Shown here: positions 32,655 through 40,510 of the stretch, one piece after another
Layout: every line of letters begins with the position of its first letter
Numbering within the stretch: the stretch's first letter is position 1
Assembly: GCF_024741135.1 (NCBI RefSeq)
Contig: NZ_JANSUY010000017.1
Coordinates: forward strand, 62,001 to 126,000
Length of the DNA: 64,000 bases
Direction of reading: 5' to 3'
Origin: Aquiflexum gelatinilyticum
GTDB lineage: Bacteria; Bacteroidota; Bacteroidia; Cytophagales; Cyclobacteriaceae
Position numbers and translations under genes: made by a program
Notes under the pieces: generated by a model
Told to the model about the DNA's origin: nothing
What the model saw: the letters and a program-made list of their open reading frames with translations, nothing else
The model's database searches: none

Positions 32655-34859
32655 GTGTTCAAGTCAATCCTTCTAATTACCCCACCCTTTACCCAACTCA
32701 ATACCCCTTACCCGGCGACAGCTTATATCAAAGGGTACCTGAATACGATAGGGAAAACAGCATTTCAAAGTGACTTGGGCATTAAAGTTATCCTGAGAAT
32801 TTTTTCAAAAGAAGGTTTAACCAAAGTATTTCAATCCATTGAAAATAAAGGAGTTAAAAATTATTCCACTAACATCCAAAGGATAGTCAAATTACAGAAA
32901 GACTACCTGCATACCATTGATCCTGTCATCCATTTCTTACAGTTTGACAATCCCACGTTGGCCTACAATATCTGTGACGGGGACTTCCTGCCACAGGCCT
33001 CCCGGTTTGACCAGTTGGATGATTTGGACTGGGCATTTGGGACGATGGGCATCCAGGACAAAGCAAGGCATTTCGCTACTTTGTACCTGGAAGATATCGG
33101 GGATTTGATCAGTGAAGCCCTGGATCCGCACTTTGGTTTTAGCCGGTATGCAGAGAGGTTGGGAATGTCGGCGACTTCATTTGATGATTTAAATGATGCA
33201 TTGGAAGGTCCCGAATCTTTTACCGATCAGTTTTTAATGGAGGAATTGGAAAAACTGATCCAAGAAACCGATCCTTATTTTGTATGTCTTTCGGTACCTT
33301 TCCCCGGAAATCTTTACGGCGCTTTGCGGTGTGGAAAATTTATCAAGACTAATTATCCCCATATCAAAGTGGCTATGGGAGGCGGCTATCCCAATACTGA
33401 ACTCCGGTCAATCAATGAGCCTAGGGTATTTAACTTTTTGGATTTCATCACTTTAGATGATGGAGAAAGGCCCCTCACCTGCCTGTTGGAGCATTTGGAT
33501 GGTGAAAGAAGTCTTGACCAACTCAAAAGAACCTTTGCCTTGGTCGATGGGAAAGTCACCTACCACAATGGCGCCAAAAACACCGACATTCCCTTTAGCC
33601 AAACAGGAACGCCTGATTATTCGGGTTTGCCTCTGAACAAATACTTGTCAGTCATCGAGATTGCCAACCCCATGCACCGCCTTTGGTCGGATGGCCGGTG
33701 GAACAAGCTGACGATGGCACATGGCTGCTATTGGAAGAAATGCTCCTTTTGTGATGTGACCTTGGATTATATCAAAAATTACGAGCCGATCAGCGCCAAC
33801 ATCATCTGTGACCGGATTGAGGAATTGATTGCACAGACTGGAGAAACGGGCTTTCACTTTGTGGATGAAGCAGCCCCCCCTGCCCTGATGCGGGAATTGG
33901 CGATCGAAATCCTTAAGAGAAACCTCAAAATCACTTGGTGGACCAATATCCGTTTTGAAGAAAGATTTACATATGACCTGTGCAGGTTACTGAAGGCTTC
34001 CGGATGCATTGCCGTTTCAGGGGGGTTGGAAGTAGCTTCAGACAGGTTGCTGCAGATGATGCAAAAGGGTGTCACTGTCTCCCAAGTAGCCCGTGTGGCA
34101 AGGAATTTCACAGAATCAGGAGTGATGGTTCATGCTTACCTGATGTACGGTTTTCCGACGCAGACTGCGCAAGAAACCATTGACAGCCTGGAGATGGTCA
34201 GGCAACTCTTTATGAACAATATCCTGCAATCGGGATTTTGGCATTTGTTTGCGATGACATCCCATGCGCCAATCGGGATTGACCCTGGTGCATTTAAAGT
34301 AGTCCGTACCGGACCTGAAAAAGGCCTGTTTGCCGACAACGACCTGAGTCATGAGGATCCCGATGGTGCTGACCATGAACTTTTTAGCGAAGGCCTCAAA
34401 AAAGCCCTTTTCAATTACATGCATGGGATCTGTTTTGATTTTCCGCTTCAGGAGTGGTTTAGTTTCAAAATCCCAAAAACATCCGTTTCTCCCAATTTCA
34501 TCTACAATGCCATTCAGATCGAAACAGGAAATGTTATGAAACCCAATGCCAAATTAATTTGGTTGGGAAATGAACCTGAACTGGAGAGAACTGCTTTTGT
34601 GAAAAAAGGTAAAAAGACAGAAATGTGGCCTTTGGTGATCGAAAACAAAAATGGAACAGATGAAATCCTCGTCAGACAGGAAGAAGGAGAATGGCTTGAA
34701 ACAATCCTTCGGGATATCACACCCAAACTTGGAAAAAAAGAGATGACCTTTGCGGAGTTTGAAGAGAAATACGTGGCAGCAAATTTAGGAGATTTTGACC
34801 GCTTCCTAGGATCCAAAGTCTGGAGAGGCTTATTGGAATTTGGATTGGTATTGGTTTAA
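32655..34859 (+). CDS. B12-binding domain radical SAM protein
   Basis: About 734 residues. The opening KSILLITPPFTQLNTPYPAT and the VAMGGGYPNTELR segment form the cobalamin-binding Rossmann part. The radical SAM core has HGCYWKKCSFCD, giving cysteines with CX4CX2C spacing (C358, C363, C366 from the GTG start), and later VDEAAPPALMRE and SGGLEVASDRLLQMMQKGV. It should reductively cleave SAM to drive a methyl transfer or rearrangement; the substrate is unknown. The GTG at 32655 is preferred because homologues begin just before ILLITPP. A TTG at 32625 is the alternative. Confidence 0.87.
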   Translation: MFKSILLITPPFTQLNTPYPATAYIKGYLNTIGKTAFQSDLGIKVILRIFSKEGLTKVFQSIENKGVKNYSTNIQRIVKLQKDYLHTIDPVIHFLQFDNPTLAYNICDGDFLPQASRFDQLDDLDWAFGTMGIQDKARHFATLYLEDIGDLISEALDPHFGFSRYAERLGMSATSFDDLNDALEGPESFTDQFLMEELEKLIQETDPYFVCLSVPFPGNLYGALRCGKFIKTNYPHIKVAMGGGYPNTELRSINEPRVFNFLDFITLDDGERPLTCLLEHLDGERSLDQLKRTFALVDGKVTYHNGAKNTDIPFSQTGTPDYSGLPLNKYLSVIEIANPMHRLWSDGRWNKLTMAHGCYWKKCSFCDVTLDYIKNYEPISANIICDRIEELIAQTGETGFHFVDEAAPPALMRELAIEILKRNLKITWWTNIRFEERFTYDLCRLLKASGCIAVSGGLEVASDRLLQMMQKGVTVSQVARVARNFTESGVMVHAYLMYGFPTQTAQETIDSLEMVRQLFMNNILQSGFWHLFAMTSHAPIGIDPGAFKVVRTGPEKGLFADNDLSHEDPDGADHELFSEGLKKALFNYMHGICFDFPLQEWFSFKIPKTSVSPNFIYNAIQIETGNVMKPNAKLIWLGNEPELERTAFVKKGKKTEMWPLVIENKNGTDEILVRQEEGEWLETILRDITPKLGKKEMTFAEFEEKYVAANLGDFDRFLGSKVWRGLLEFGLVLV

Positions 34860-34865
34860 ATAAGA

Positions 34866-34892
34866 AAAACCCGGCCTAGAAGACCGGGTTTT
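34866..34892. terminator. Bidirectional terminator hairpin
   Basis: AAAACCCGG (34866-34874) pairs with CCGGGTTTT (34884-34892), a 9-bp stem with a 9-nt loop. It lies 7 nt after the radical SAM stop codon. Read on the minus strand it would also end the tRNA-Glu transcript. A further TGCATAC-TTTC-GTATGCA hairpin lies at 34934-34951. Confidence 0.75.
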
Positions 34893-34981
34893 CATTCACT
34901 TTAACCACTAACAACCATAAAACAAATTCTTCATGCATACTTTCGTATGCAATCCGAAAGATGAAAAACATCAATTTGTTG

Positions 34982-35053
34982 TAGTCGATACGGGAATCGA
35001 ACCCGTGTTTTATCCGTGAAAGGGATACGTCCTAACCCCTCGACGAATCGACC
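34982..35053 (-). tRNA. tRNA-Glu(UUC), copy 1, variant G13, no encoded CCA
   Basis: The 72-nt cloverleaf has acceptor GGTCGAT/ATCGACT, anticodon loop CTTTCAC (UUC) and T arm ACGGG/CCCGT. It is identical to copy 3 except for one base in the D stem: position 13 is G instead of U. Position 13 now faces G22 (G-G). In E. coli the U13-G22 pair belongs to the GluRS recognition set, so charging may be affected. The 3' end is followed by CAA, not CCA. It is the promoter-distal member of the array. Confidence 0.85.
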
Positions 35054-35095
35054 ATGCAGTCAAAAAGAACACACTGGATTTTTCCAGTTTTTTGT

Positions 35096-35167
35096 TAGTC
35101 GATACGGGAATAGAACCCGTGTTTTATCCGTGAAAGGGATACGTCCTAACCCCTAGACGAATCGACC
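35096..35167 (-). tRNA. tRNA-Glu(UUC), copy 2, variant U57, no encoded CCA
   Basis: Same as copy 3 except in the T loop, which reads TTCTATT instead of TTCGATT. The conserved purine 57 is replaced by U; it normally stacks in the elbow against the D loop. The sequence after the discriminator is ACA, so CCA must be added by enzyme. Copies 1 to 4 are exactly 114 nt apart. Confidence 0.85.
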
Positions 35168-35206
35168 ATGCAGTCAAAAAGAAAACACTGGATTTTTCCA
35201 GTGTTT

Positions 35207-35281
35207 TGGTAGTCGATACGGGAATCGAACCCGTGTTTTATCCGTGAAAGGGATACGTCCTAACCCCTAGACGAATCGACC
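35207..35281 (-). tRNA. tRNA-Glu(UUC), copy 3, canonical, CCA encoded
   Basis: The cloverleaf 35210-35281 has every conserved position expected for a Glu tRNA: U8, U13-G22, A14, G18-U19, anticodon UUC with U33, and T loop TTCGATT. The acceptor ends in discriminator A followed by an encoded CCA (35207-35209). The acceptor has a terminal G1-U72 wobble in all four copies. This is the only unaltered member and is probably the main functional gene. Confidence 0.95.
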
Positions 35282-35320
35282 ATGCAGTCAAAAAGAACAC
35301 ACTGGATTTTTCCAGTGTTT

Positions 35321-35395
35321 TGGTAGTCGATACGGGAATCGACCCCGTGTTTTATCCGTGAAAGGGATACGTCCTAACCCCTAGACGAATCGACC
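35321..35395 (-). tRNA. tRNA-Glu(UUC), copy 4, variant G54, CCA encoded
   Basis: Promoter-proximal copy. The T loop reads GTCGATT, so the universal U54 (ribothymidine) is G. The T54-A58 reverse-Hoogsteen pair that closes the T loop cannot form normally. All other positions match copy 3, and CCA is encoded. It lies 38 nt downstream of a good -7 box. Confidence 0.87.
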
Positions 35396-35433
35396 ATTTT
35401 TGTGGGTTTTGACCTCTTTTTTGAAAGGTGTTG

Positions 35434-35463
35434 CAAATATAGCGGGTTAAAACAAGAATGCAA
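35434..35463 (-). promoter_or_regulatory. Promoter of the tRNA-Glu array
   Basis: On the minus strand: TTG (35463-35461), exactly 19 nt, then TATATTTG (35441-35434), a perfect match to the Bacteroidota TTG-N19-TAnnTTTG promoter. The first tRNA (copy 4) begins 38 nt downstream. No other strong promoter is seen between the copies. Confidence 0.75.
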
Positions 35464-35587
35464 AACAAGACAGAAAAATATTTGGTTTTGGAAGTCAAAA
35501 CATTGATAACTAACCTGAAAAATTATTGGCAAGCTTTGCGCTCAAATCCTTACTTTCGCCTTTGATATAAAGTCCCAATAAGCTGAC

Positions 35588-36583
35588 ATGAAAAAAATAA
35601 GAGTGGCCATCAATGGTTTTGGCCGAATCGGAAGGTTGACTTTCAAGCTTTTACTTGAAAAAGAAGATATCGAACTCATCGCTGTCAATGACCTTACGGA
35701 CCCTGTTACCCTTGCCCACCTGCTTCAGTATGATTCTGTTCACGGGAAATACCCCTTTGCTGTCAAAGCGGTATATGGAAATATTGTTGTGAAAGGAAAA
35801 ACCATCCGGATATTTGCCGAAAGAAATCCGGAAAATATTCCATGGGACGATCTTGACATCGATATTGTGTTGGAGTCCACGGGCAAATTCACAGAAAAAT
35901 CACTTGCTGAAGGCCACCTCAAAGCAGGTGCAAAAAAAGTAATCATCACTGCTCCTTCACCAAGTAAAGAAATACCAACCATAGTTCTTGGTGTCAACGA
36001 CCATATCCTTTCAGGTGAAGAGAAAATCATCTCAAACGCCTCTTGCACAACTAACTGCCTTGCACCGATGGTTAAGGTTTTGGAGGATCATTTTGGGATA
36101 GAAAAAGGATTTGTCTCCACCGTGCATTCCTATACCAATGACCAAAACCTGCATGATGCCCCGCACAGGGATTTAAGAAGGGCTAGGGCTGCGGCATATT
36201 CCATCATCCCGACCACCACCAATGCAGCAAAGGCGATGGAAATTGTATTGCCTGCACTAAAAGGGAAAATCGAAGCTTCTGCGATGCGGGTTCCTGTTCC
36301 TGATGGTTCGCTCACTGATTTGGTGGTATTGCTAAAAAAAGAAACCACAACAAAGGAATTGAATGCTGTTTTTAAAAAAGAGTCTGACGGTGATATGAAA
36401 GGAATCATTGAATTTGAAGAAGCGCCAATTGTTTCTATTGACATCATTGGAAATCCTCACTCATGCATATTTGATTCGGCATTGACATCAGTCAAAGGAA
36501 ACCTGGTCAAAATAGTAGGATGGTACGACAATGAAGCAGGCTATTCAAATCGATTGGTTGACCTGATCCAAAAAATAAGATAG
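35588..36583 (+). CDS. gap: Glyceraldehyde-3-phosphate dehydrogenase, type I
   Basis: A 331-residue glycolytic enzyme that converts glyceraldehyde-3-phosphate, NAD+ and phosphate to 1,3-bisphosphoglycerate. The NAD-binding start is VAINGFGRIGRLTFK, with VND at residues 33-35 favouring NAD over NADP. Catalytic Cys153 is in NASCTTNCLAP, with His180 in STVHSYTNDQ, and the C-terminal WYDNEAGYSNR motif is intact. A possible promoter, TTG (35526-35528) with TACTTTCG (35551-35558), has a slightly long 22-nt spacer. It is separate from the Hpt gene, which converges on it with a 5-nt gap. Confidence 0.97.
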   Translation: MKKIRVAINGFGRIGRLTFKLLLEKEDIELIAVNDLTDPVTLAHLLQYDSVHGKYPFAVKAVYGNIVVKGKTIRIFAERNPENIPWDDLDIDIVLESTGKFTEKSLAEGHLKAGAKKVIITAPSPSKEIPTIVLGVNDHILSGEEKIISNASCTTNCLAPMVKVLEDHFGIEKGFVSTVHSYTNDQNLHDAPHRDLRRARAAAYSIIPTTTNAAKAMEIVLPALKGKIEASAMRVPVPDGSLTDLVVLLKKETTTKELNAVFKKESDGDMKGIIEFEEAPIVSIDIIGNPHSCIFDSALTSVKGNLVKIVGWYDNEAGYSNRLVDLIQKIR

Positions 36584-36588
36584 CTACT

Positions 36589-36951
36589 CTAGCTTTTTTC
36601 CACATCCAAATGCAACGCAACCTGATCTATGGCGTCTTGGACAGCATCAAGGAAACGCTCAAGGTGTGCAATAAAACCCTCATTGAATCCCTTATCTGTA
36701 AGAATATCTTTTCCTTCTTGAATCACTTCGTTCAAAACATTGATTTCGAACAAGGCTAGCGCAGGCTTTACCTTATGCCGGATCTGAGAAATGATCTCAA
36801 GGTCTTTCAATTCAGAGCCTTCGAGATACTTTTCCTTTAGCTCCGAAAGTGATTTATATAAAGCACTTACCAGTTCTGCTCTAAATTCAGCATCACCTTC
36901 AGCCATTTCTTCTATTCTGTCAAAATTGACAGGGAGTTGTTTTTCGAGCAT
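36589..36951 (-). CDS. Hpt domain-like phosphotransfer protein
   Basis: A 120-residue all-helical protein. The second half of the first helix pair contains IRHKVKPALALFEINVL, where H59 fits the Hpt phosphoacceptor His followed by Lys and small residues. It would relay phosphate between a hybrid kinase and a response regulator, but no such partner is adjacent. It overlaps the upstream flavoprotein gene by 1 nt (TAATG), indicating translational coupling to a seemingly unrelated gene. Confidence 0.72.
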   Translation of the reverse strand: MLEKQLPVNFDRIEEMAEGDAEFRAELVSALYKSLSELKEKYLEGSELKDLEIISQIRHKVKPALALFEINVLNEVIQEGKDILTDKGFNEGFIAHLERFLDAVQDAIDQVALHLDVEKS

Positions 36952-38174
36952 TATTTTTCTGGTTGACCTGCACTTACTCCTGCAACATATCCGGTACTCC
37001 AGGCGGCCTGAAAATTGAATCCTCCTGTTATCCCATCTAAATTCAATACTTCACCTGCAAAAAACAAACCATCAATAAGTTTGCTTTCCATAGTCTCAGG
37101 GTCGATCTCATCTAAGACCACCCCACCGGCCGTAACGAATTCTTCCTTGAAGGTAGTCTTTCCATCTACACATACAATATAGCAAAAAAGATTTTGAACC
37201 AATTTATTGAACTGTTTTTTTGGCAAATTTTGCCAAATAATGTCAGGCTCCATCTCTGATTTTTCACAGAGATGTTCCCATAATCTACCCGGTATCCCAA
37301 ACAAGGGATTGGTACTGATTTTCTTTTTTGGGTGATTTTTTTGAAAAGAAAGAAGCTCCATGACAAGCCACTCTTCGGACCAATCATTTGACCACCTGAT
37401 ATGTGCCTTGGCTTTATATTGTTGGTCAAAAAGCCATTTTGCACCAAAGGCTGATAATTTCAAAACTGCCGGTCCACTCAATCCCCAATGTGTAATCAGC
37501 AAAGGGCCTCTGTAGGCCATTTTAGTACCTTCAAGTCGGACGAAAGTATCAGGAAGTGAAATACCCATCAATTTTCTGATTGGTTCCTGTGGTGTATTGA
37601 AGGTGAATAAAGAAGGAATCGGCTGTTCAATACTGTGTATAAAACCTGAAAGAAAATCAAACCCTTCCAATTTTGGATTTCCTCCAGAACAGACGATGAT
37701 CCTGTCAAAATGAAGCTTTTTGTCATCTGACCAAAGTTCAAACCCTGGGTTTTTGGTAATGATTTTTTTTACATTAAAGTTAAAAAGTACCCTAACTCCT
37801 ACCCGATTGGCAGCATGTTGTAAAGCATCAATAATGGATTGTGAATCATCCGAAACAGGAAACATCCTTCCATCTGCCTCGGTTTTCAAAGTTACTCCAT
37901 TGGATTCAAACCAGTTGATGGTATCATTAACAGCAAAAAGGCGGAATACTTTCTTAAGAAATTTTTCACCTCTTGGGTAGTTTTTTGAAAGGGAAGAGAT
38001 CTCAAAGGCAGCATGGGTGACATTACACCTACCGCCTCCCGAGATCTTCACTTTAGCGAGTGACTTGGAAGTCTTCTCGATGATAGTCACTTCAGCATCC
38101 CATTGGGCGGCATGAATGGCAGCAAAATACCCTGCCGCACCGGCTCCAATGACACCGATTTTTAGCCTACCCAC
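36951..38174 (-). CDS. BaiN/YhiN-like NAD(P)/FAD-dependent oxidoreductase (HI0933 family)
   Basis: A 407-residue flavoprotein. The FAD-binding GVIGAGAAGYFAAIHAA is at residues 6-22, followed by KVKISGGGRCNVTH, a family hallmark. The C-terminus has DGLFFAGEVLNLDGITGGFN and AAWSTGYVAGV. The family includes the bile-acid enzyme BaiN, but most members have unknown substrates. It is 2 nt downstream of the HerA-like ATPase gene, so the three minus-strand genes probably form one transcript. Confidence 0.92.
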   Translation of the reverse strand: MGRLKIGVIGAGAAGYFAAIHAAQWDAEVTIIEKTSKSLAKVKISGGGRCNVTHAAFEISSLSKNYPRGEKFLKKVFRLFAVNDTINWFESNGVTLKTEADGRMFPVSDDSQSIIDALQHAANRVGVRVLFNFNVKKIITKNPGFELWSDDKKLHFDRIIVCSGGNPKLEGFDFLSGFIHSIEQPIPSLFTFNTPQEPIRKLMGISLPDTFVRLEGTKMAYRGPLLITHWGLSGPAVLKLSAFGAKWLFDQQYKAKAHIRWSNDWSEEWLVMELLSFQKNHPKKKISTNPLFGIPGRLWEHLCEKSEMEPDIIWQNLPKKQFNKLVQNLFCYIVCVDGKTTFKEEFVTAGGVVLDEIDPETMESKLIDGLFFAGEVLNLDGITGGFNFQAAWSTGYVAGVSAGQPEK

Positions 38175-38176
38175 CC

Positions 38177-39718
38177 TTATCTTCTTTTACTTCCCGAAAA
38201 TGAACCCAATATTCCCCTGGTCAATTCCCTGAAGATACTTCTACCGATTTGTCTTACCATGGTGTTTTTGCTGAGTTCTTCGATGATGGAGGTTTCCTGG
38301 ATAGGCTTTCCTTTGGATTTTGCACTTGGAATAGATTGGTTTTTGGAGGCTTCTGCCGCAGCTTCTGCCCTGCTGATCTTTTGATCCAAAAGTTCAAAAG
38401 CACTTTCCCTGTCAATTTCAATATTGTATTTTTTGACAAGAGACGATGACCTGACCATACTGTCAATTTCACTTTCAGTCAAAATATCCATCCTCGAAAC
38501 AGGAGGACGCAAAAGTGTATGTGCCAAAGGGGTCGGGATTCCTTTTTCATTCAAAACTGTCACCAATGCCTCTCCAATCCCCATTGAAGTCAAGACTTCA
38601 TCAGTTTTGTAGAATGCTGACAATGGATAATTTTCGGCCGTTTTGGTAATGGCTTTTCGGTCTTTGGCAGTAAAAGCTCTCAATGAATGTTGGATCTTTA
38701 AACCCAACTGTCCCAATACGTTATCAGGTACATCTGTTGGTGTCTGGGTACAGAAAAAAACCCCTACTCCTTTTGACCTGATCAGCTTTACTATTGCTTC
38801 GATTTTATCGATTAGGTCCTTAGAGGCCGTGGAGAATACCAAATGAGCCTCATCTATAAAAAGGCAAAGTTTTGGTTTATCAGAATCACCTTGTTCAGGA
38901 AAAGTCTCATAAATCTCTGACAATAAGCTTAGCATAAAAGTTGAAAACAACTTGGGCTGATTTTGGATATCTGTGAGGCGGATGATGGAAACAACCCCTT
39001 TGCCATCTACGGTTCTAACAAAATCCTGCACGTCAAAAGATGGCTCTCCAAAAAAATTCTCTGCCCCTTGTTGTTCAAGTTCAATGATTTTCCTCATGAT
39101 GGTATTCACTGTTGCAGATGAAACAGCTCCAAATTCTTTGCTGATTTCATCTTTACCTTCATTGATCACAAACTGAAGGACTTTCTTGAGGTCTTTCAGG
39201 TCTAGCAAAGGCAAATGATGCGTGTCACAATACCTAAAAACCAATGCAATCACCCCTCTTTGTGTATCATTGAGTTCCATTATTTGCGAAATCAGGACGG
39301 GCCCAAATTCTGAAACGGTTGCCTTGAGTTTCACTCCCTTTTCATGGCTGATAGACATCAATTCTACAGGTAAACCGATAGCCTGATAATCAATCCCAAT
39401 TAATCCGGCTCTCTTTTCAATATGCGGATTCATACTCCCGGATTGGGCAATTCCTGATAAATCCCCTTTCAGGTCCATCAGGACAGAGGGAACCCCATTG
39501 AGTGAAAGCTGTTCTGCAATCACCTGAAGGGTTTTTGTTTTTCCCGTTCCTGTAGCGCCGGCAATCAAACCATGCCTGTTTAAAGTTTTTAGAGGGATTT
39601 TGACCTGAGCGTGTGGAATAGGCTCATGGTTCAAAATTCCGGTTCCGAGAATAATTGAATTCCCTTTGAAAGTGTAGCCTTGTTCTAAGTGTTGTTTAAA
39701 ATCCTCTGCTTTACTCAT
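38177..39718 (-). CDS. HerA-like ATPase, DUF853 family (YjgR)
   Basis: A 513-residue P-loop ATPase. Walker A is GATGTGKT (54-61) and Walker B is LFIDEAHLVF, followed by a sensor-like FFCTQTPTDVPDNVLGQLG. The family (PF05872) resembles HerA/FtsK pumps, but its role in the cell is not settled. The C-terminal region is Lys/Ser-rich (SKNQSIPSAKSKGKP). It heads an apparent operon with the flavoprotein and Hpt genes. Confidence 0.92.
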   Translation of the reverse strand: MSKAEDFKQHLEQGYTFKGNSIILGTGILNHEPIPHAQVKIPLKTLNRHGLIAGATGTGKTKTLQVIAEQLSLNGVPSVLMDLKGDLSGIAQSGSMNPHIEKRAGLIGIDYQAIGLPVELMSISHEKGVKLKATVSEFGPVLISQIMELNDTQRGVIALVFRYCDTHHLPLLDLKDLKKVLQFVINEGKDEISKEFGAVSSATVNTIMRKIIELEQQGAENFFGEPSFDVQDFVRTVDGKGVVSIIRLTDIQNQPKLFSTFMLSLLSEIYETFPEQGDSDKPKLCLFIDEAHLVFSTASKDLIDKIEAIVKLIRSKGVGVFFCTQTPTDVPDNVLGQLGLKIQHSLRAFTAKDRKAITKTAENYPLSAFYKTDEVLTSMGIGEALVTVLNEKGIPTPLAHTLLRPPVSRMDILTESEIDSMVRSSSLVKKYNIEIDRESAFELLDQKISRAEAAAEASKNQSIPSAKSKGKPIQETSIIEELSKNTMVRQIGRSIFRELTRGILGSFSGSKRR

Positions 39719-39755
39719 GGTAAAAATGAATTGGGTTGAATATTTCAGCTAAAAT

Positions 39756-39793
39756 AAAAAAACCTGAATACAAATAGCTGTATCCAGGTTTTT
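39756..39793 (-). terminator. Rho-independent terminator downstream of the DUF4332 gene
   Basis: AAAACCTG pairs with CAGGTTTT, and ATACA with TGTAT after one mismatch, around AATAGC. A- and T-rich tracts flank both sides. It lies directly after the minus-strand DUF4332 stop (39811) and before the HerA-like gene's start. Confidence 0.8.
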
Positions 39794-39810
39794 ATTGGAA
39801 TGAATTGATA

Positions 39811-40218
39811 TCAATGGGTAACCATTGGCTCAAGATGTTTGGCTTGACCGATAAAATCCTCAATTTGGGAAAGTGCTGGAACAACCCTTGTCAGGTTTTT
39901 TTCAGCATTGGTTTCAGTCAAAGCTTTGTGAAGGTTTTCAGCATTTCGGGTTCTAAGTTCTTTGACTGTATCTACCCCCGCAGCTTTAAGCAATTCTGCG
40001 AACTGACTTGCTATTCCATTTATTCTGAACAAGTCAGCCATATTGACCCAGTCCAGAATTACCCCTTCTCCAATTCCGCTTGCATCAGCAATTTCTTTGC
40101 GTCCTTTTTTGGAAGCTCCTTTTTCCAAAAGGCCTTCAACGGTGGTAATTCCTGCTGCTGCAAGTTTTTCTTTGTTTGCGGGACCGATTCCTTCGATCGA
40201 AGTGATGGTTTTTGCCAT
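39811..40218 (-). CDS. DUF4332 helix-hairpin-helix protein
   Basis: A 135-residue protein with two HhH-type units. The first is TSIEGIGPANKEKLAAAGI, a classic hairpin that binds the DNA backbone, followed by TTVEGLLEKGASKKGRKEIA. The second is FRINGIASQFAELLKAAGV followed by DTVKELRTRNAENL. Together they fit DUF4332. It may bind DNA or mediate protein contacts; no enzyme motif is present. It is monocistronic, ended by the terminator just after it. Confidence 0.88.
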   Translation of the reverse strand: MAKTITSIEGIGPANKEKLAAAGITTVEGLLEKGASKKGRKEIADASGIGEGVILDWVNMADLFRINGIASQFAELLKAAGVDTVKELRTRNAENLHKALTETNAEKNLTRVVPALSQIEDFIGQAKHLEPMVTH

Positions 40219-40445
40219 AAAATTTAAATTTTTAAGTGAAAGGAATAATTAAATAAGCCAAATGGATTAATATAAATGAACGTCATTAATTCATCCCTAC
40301 AAACGATTTTTTGCCATCTTTCCAAGGATCCTAATAGCTAGTATTCCGATATAAGGCGACTCTATTTGGGTGATAAATTCAAAGTTCTTAAACAATTTTT
40401 CTCAAGATTTTGATTTTTTTTAAAAATTCAAACAGATTTTTACCA

Positions 40446-40475
40446 TTGTTTTGTTGATTAAAGGTATTTACTTTG
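40446..40475 (+). promoter_or_regulatory. Candidate promoter of the TPR/zinc-finger gene
   Basis: TTG (40446-40448), a 19-nt spacer, then TTACTTTG (40468-40475), one mismatch from TAnnTTTG. The start codon is 36 nt downstream, the same geometry as the histidine kinase promoter. The rest of the 292-bp gap (40219-40445) shows nothing else. Confidence 0.4.
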
Positions 40476-40510
40476 TCTGTAGTAAAAAAAGTAAGATTCC
40501 CAATTAGCCA

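Noticed and set aside
34982-35395. A CRISPR-like or tandem satellite array with 114-nt period
   Set aside because: The repeated unit is a full tRNA-Glu cloverleaf plus a 42-nt spacer; there are no unique spacers or cas genes.
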